Part shown: piece by piece, positions 62,351 through 64,000 of the stretch | How positions within the stretch are numbered: the stretch's first letter is position 1 | Layout of the letters: every line of letters begins with the position of its first letter | Source: Bacillus_BD sp963765265 | GTDB lineage: Bacteria; Bacillota; Bacilli; Bacillales; Cytobacillaceae | NCBI GenBank assembly: GCA_963765265.1 | Contig: CAVXVN010000007.1 | Coordinates: forward strand, 62,001 to 126,000 | Length of the DNA stretch: 64,000 bases | Reading direction: 5' to 3' | Made by a program: the position numbers and the translations under genes | The notes under the pieces: generated by a model | The model's input: the letters and a program-made list of their open reading frames with translations, nothing else | Told to the model about the DNA's origin: nothing | The model's database searches: none

Positions 62351-62521
62351 TTGTTTACAATTTTGTAAACAATACTCTATTGTATACGTTTTTTGTAAAC
62401 AATATATACAAAATTGTTTACACGTTGGTATAAAGGGAGTGCATACAGTTTTGCATACTTGTACACATTTTTGTATACAAATGTACACGTTACGCAAACT
62501 TGTAAACATAGGTGTATACAG
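62351..62521. repeat. TGTWNACA array 2, candidate centromere (parC)
   Basis: A second set: TGTTTACA near 62352 and 62415, TGTAAACA near 62364, 62394 and 62501, TGTATACA near 62472 and 62513, TGTACAC near 62460 and 62482. Same words and spacing style as array 1, 650 bp away. Confidence 0.7.
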
Positions 62522-62546
62522 TTTGTTTATCCCACTTTTTCCCAAT

Positions 62547-62588
62547 AAAAAAGGATGTAACCGTTTCAACCCGTTACATCCCTTTTAA
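62547..62588 (-). terminator. Terminator of mtnE
   Basis: Minus strand GGATGTAAC, loop, GTTACATCC then TTTTTTATT, 75 bp after the mtnE stop. Confidence 0.82.
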
Positions 62589-62663
62589 AAATTATTACCT
62601 TTTCTTTTATATCCTTATAGGCGAGAATACTCTCGATTCAAATAATTTTATTCAGTAAAGGAG

Positions 62664-63827
62664 TTAAAGAAGATTAAGATTATTAATTCTTTCAACCGCT
62701 TCTACCAAACGATCTTCATCCATTAAGAGACCAACCCGAATATAACCCTCACCATATTCGCCGAATCCATTCCCAGCTGCAACCGCTACATCTGCTTTTT
62801 CAAGTAAATAATCAGCAAATTCTTCACTTGTAAATCCAACGGGAACTGGAAGCCAAGCAAAAAATGAACCAGCTGGAGCAACTGCATCCCATCCAATCCC
62901 ACGACAAGCTGTGATAAAGGCATTTCTACGTCTCTCATAGCGTGCTACAAGTTCCTCCACACAACTCTGGTCATCCGATAAGGCCGCAATAGCTGCCTTC
63001 TGTACAGCCGGAAAAAGACTTACATATAAATGGTCTTGAATGAGGTTTATGGCTTCAATAATAGTCGAGTTTCCTACTGCAAAGCCGACACGCCACCCTG
63101 CCATATTATAGGTTTTTGATAAAGTGTACATTTCGACTCCAATATCTTTCGCACCCTCTGCTTCAAGAAAACTGATCGGTTTCTTTCCGTCAAAACCAAT
63201 TGCTCCATAGGCAAAATCATGCAGGATTGTTATATTATTATCTTTCGCGAACGAAACCGTTTCTTCAAAAAAGGCCCGATCTGCAGTTGCCCCGGTTGGA
63301 TTGTTTGGATAGTTAAGATACATTAACTTTGCTGCATTTCTTTGATCAGCCGGTATAGCCTTGAAATCCGGTAAAAACTTATTCTCAGCTTTAAGTGGGA
63401 AGGTCTCATACTCCACATTCGCCAGCACAACACCTGATAGATAGTCAGGGTATCCAGGATCTGGCAATAACATAAGTTCCCCTTCATTTAATAAGCACAT
63501 TGGTAGTTCAACGAGACCCGTTTTCGTTCCAAACAAGATCGCTACTTCTGTCTCGGGATCAAGAGTCACCCCATATTGTTGTTTATAAAATTGAGCAGCT
63601 GCATCTTTGAAGTCCTGGAGTCCCCGAAATGGAGAATACTTGTGTGTCACAGGATCCTCAGCAGCCATTTGCAGGGCTTTAATAATATGGGGAGGTGTCG
63701 GCTGATCCGGATTCCCCTGTCCTAAATTAATAACATCTCGTCCTTCAGCAATCGCTTTGTTCACCTTTTGAACAAGTGTTGAAAAAAATTGAACCGGTAA
63801 TTTTTTTAATCGATCTGAATACTCCAT
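62664..63827 (-). CDS. mtnE: PLP-dependent aminotransferase (MtnE-like)
   Basis: 387 aa fold-type I aminotransferase, MEYSDRLKKLPVQFFSTLVQ onward. PLP lysine in YTLSKTYNMAGWRVGFAVGN; substrate arginine near EGYIRVGLLMDED; NPNN-like YPNNPTGA. In B. subtilis the methionine-salvage aminotransferase (YkrV/MtnE) is next to ykrU (MtnU), as here; the alternative is a generic aspartate/alanine aminotransferase. ATG 63827 follows AAAGGTGG. Confidence 0.82.
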   Translation of the reverse strand: MEYSDRLKKLPVQFFSTLVQKVNKAIAEGRDVINLGQGNPDQPTPPHIIKALQMAAEDPVTHKYSPFRGLQDFKDAAAQFYKQQYGVTLDPETEVAILFGTKTGLVELPMCLLNEGELMLLPDPGYPDYLSGVVLANVEYETFPLKAENKFLPDFKAIPADQRNAAKLMYLNYPNNPTGATADRAFFEETVSFAKDNNITILHDFAYGAIGFDGKKPISFLEAEGAKDIGVEMYTLSKTYNMAGWRVGFAVGNSTIIEAINLIQDHLYVSLFPAVQKAAIAALSDDQSCVEELVARYERRRNAFITACRGIGWDAVAPAGSFFAWLPVPVGFTSEEFADYLLEKADVAVAAGNGFGEYGEGYIRVGLLMDEDRLVEAVERINNLNLL

Positions 63828-63915
63828 AAAATCCACCTTTTTAAGTAAAAATGATTGCGATTTTACCCCAAATTTTATAGTCTTTAAATAAACTTGTCTA
63901 GCGGAGCTGAAAAAT

Positions 63916-64000
63916 ATGAAAATTGCTTGTGTACAAATGAATATTAATTTTGGCGAACCAGAAACAAACTTTCATGCCGTTGAGAAGTATATCAGAGAAG
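63916..64000 (+). CDS. mtnU: Carbon-nitrogen hydrolase (MtnU-like), 5' part
   Basis: The first 28 codons MKIACVQMNINFGEPETNFH onward match the nitrilase-superfamily start (the KIACVQM strand). It continues beyond the window. Divergent from mtnE; in B. subtilis ykrU-ykrV are adjacent, and MtnU is a 2-oxo-acid amide hydrolase candidate of methionine salvage. Only the N-terminus is visible, so the family is likely but the exact member is inferred. Confidence 0.75.
   Translation, partial: MKIACVQMNINFGEPETNFHAVEKYIRE

Noticed and set aside
61530..62520. CRISPR array
   Set aside because: Repeats are 8 bp, irregularly spaced and palindromic; no 24-40 bp repeat/spacer alternation and no cas gene.
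62285..62569. Cys-rich 94-codon minus-strand ORF (repeated QxCxQVCKTVC pattern)
   Set aside because: It arises by translating the TGTWNACA array and its flank; no ribosome binding site and codon use unlike the neighbours.

Overview
The window looks like a piece of a spore-forming Bacillaceae chromosome (Bacillus sensu lato). It is AT-rich, has strong AGGAGG-type ribosome binding sites, carries sporulation genes (spo0F, rsfA, gerQ, a pbpG-type PBP), and keeps much of the B. subtilis order murZ-tal-fbaA-spo0F-ywjG-pyrG-rpoE ... fadF-clsB-uvsE ... argS-ywiB-speB-pbpG-ywhD-ywhC-ywhB-ywgA-ywfO-rsfA-lipL-pta-hemQ-gerQ-ywdK-ywdI. A perfect 16-bp parS site and an rRNA operon fit an origin-proximal position on one replichore. 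I cannot name the species.

Layout. 1-15 kb: cell wall (murZ, partial), central carbon (tal, fba), phosphorelay (spo0F), CTP synthesis with a CTP-sensing attenuator (pyrG), RNA polymerase delta (rpoE), a TetR regulator with the fatty-acid redox protein FadF, cardiolipin synthase, UV endonuclease and argS. 15-30 kb: ywiB, agmatinase, a class A PBP, a 9-copy 52-bp tandem repeat, the ywh/ywg/ywf cluster, rsfA, lipL, pta, hemQ, gerQ, ywdK/ywdI and the parS site. 30-35.5 kb: molybdenum-cofactor genes (moeB, moaD, moaE, mobA), yojF-bshB2 (bacillithiol), an AlkD-type glycosylase. 35.6-40.8 kb: one rrn operon (16S-23S-5S, minus strand) with promoter and terminator and no tRNA in the spacer. 41-48.4 kb: an internally duplicated P-loop ATPase, a remnant of a YbaK-type deacylase, two thioredoxin-reductase-like flavoproteins, a split ThrE-type exporter, a dicarboxylate/amino-acid symporter and pepT.

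The most interesting functional block is 48.5-56.7 kb. Two divergent operons together encode an NDH-2 with a C-terminal membrane domain, a NusG-domain-II protein, a Gx-transporter, an ApbE lipoprotein, a UbiA prenyltransferase and an ECF module (two ATPases plus EcfT). This matches the core of the flavin-based extracellular electron transfer (EET) locus described in Listeria (ndh2, eetA, eetB, fmnB, dmkA, ecf). No pplA or dmkB is visible here. 56.8-64 kb: a GltC-like LysR gene divergent from a class I glutamate dehydrogenase gene, then a plasmid-type ParM/ParR segregation cassette whose upstream region holds two arrays of TGTWNACA sites, then mtnE and the start of an mtnU-like gene.

Two repeat families deserve attention: a multi-hairpin element with compensatory changes in its stems (pyrG leader and downstream of gdhA), and a family with the core CTCGAGGTCTTAAGC. 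About 17 otherwise well-conserved genes, including essential ones such as argS and fba, are interrupted by one-base indels. The pattern looks more like residual assembly error than real gene decay, so those genes are annotated here across their frameshifts.
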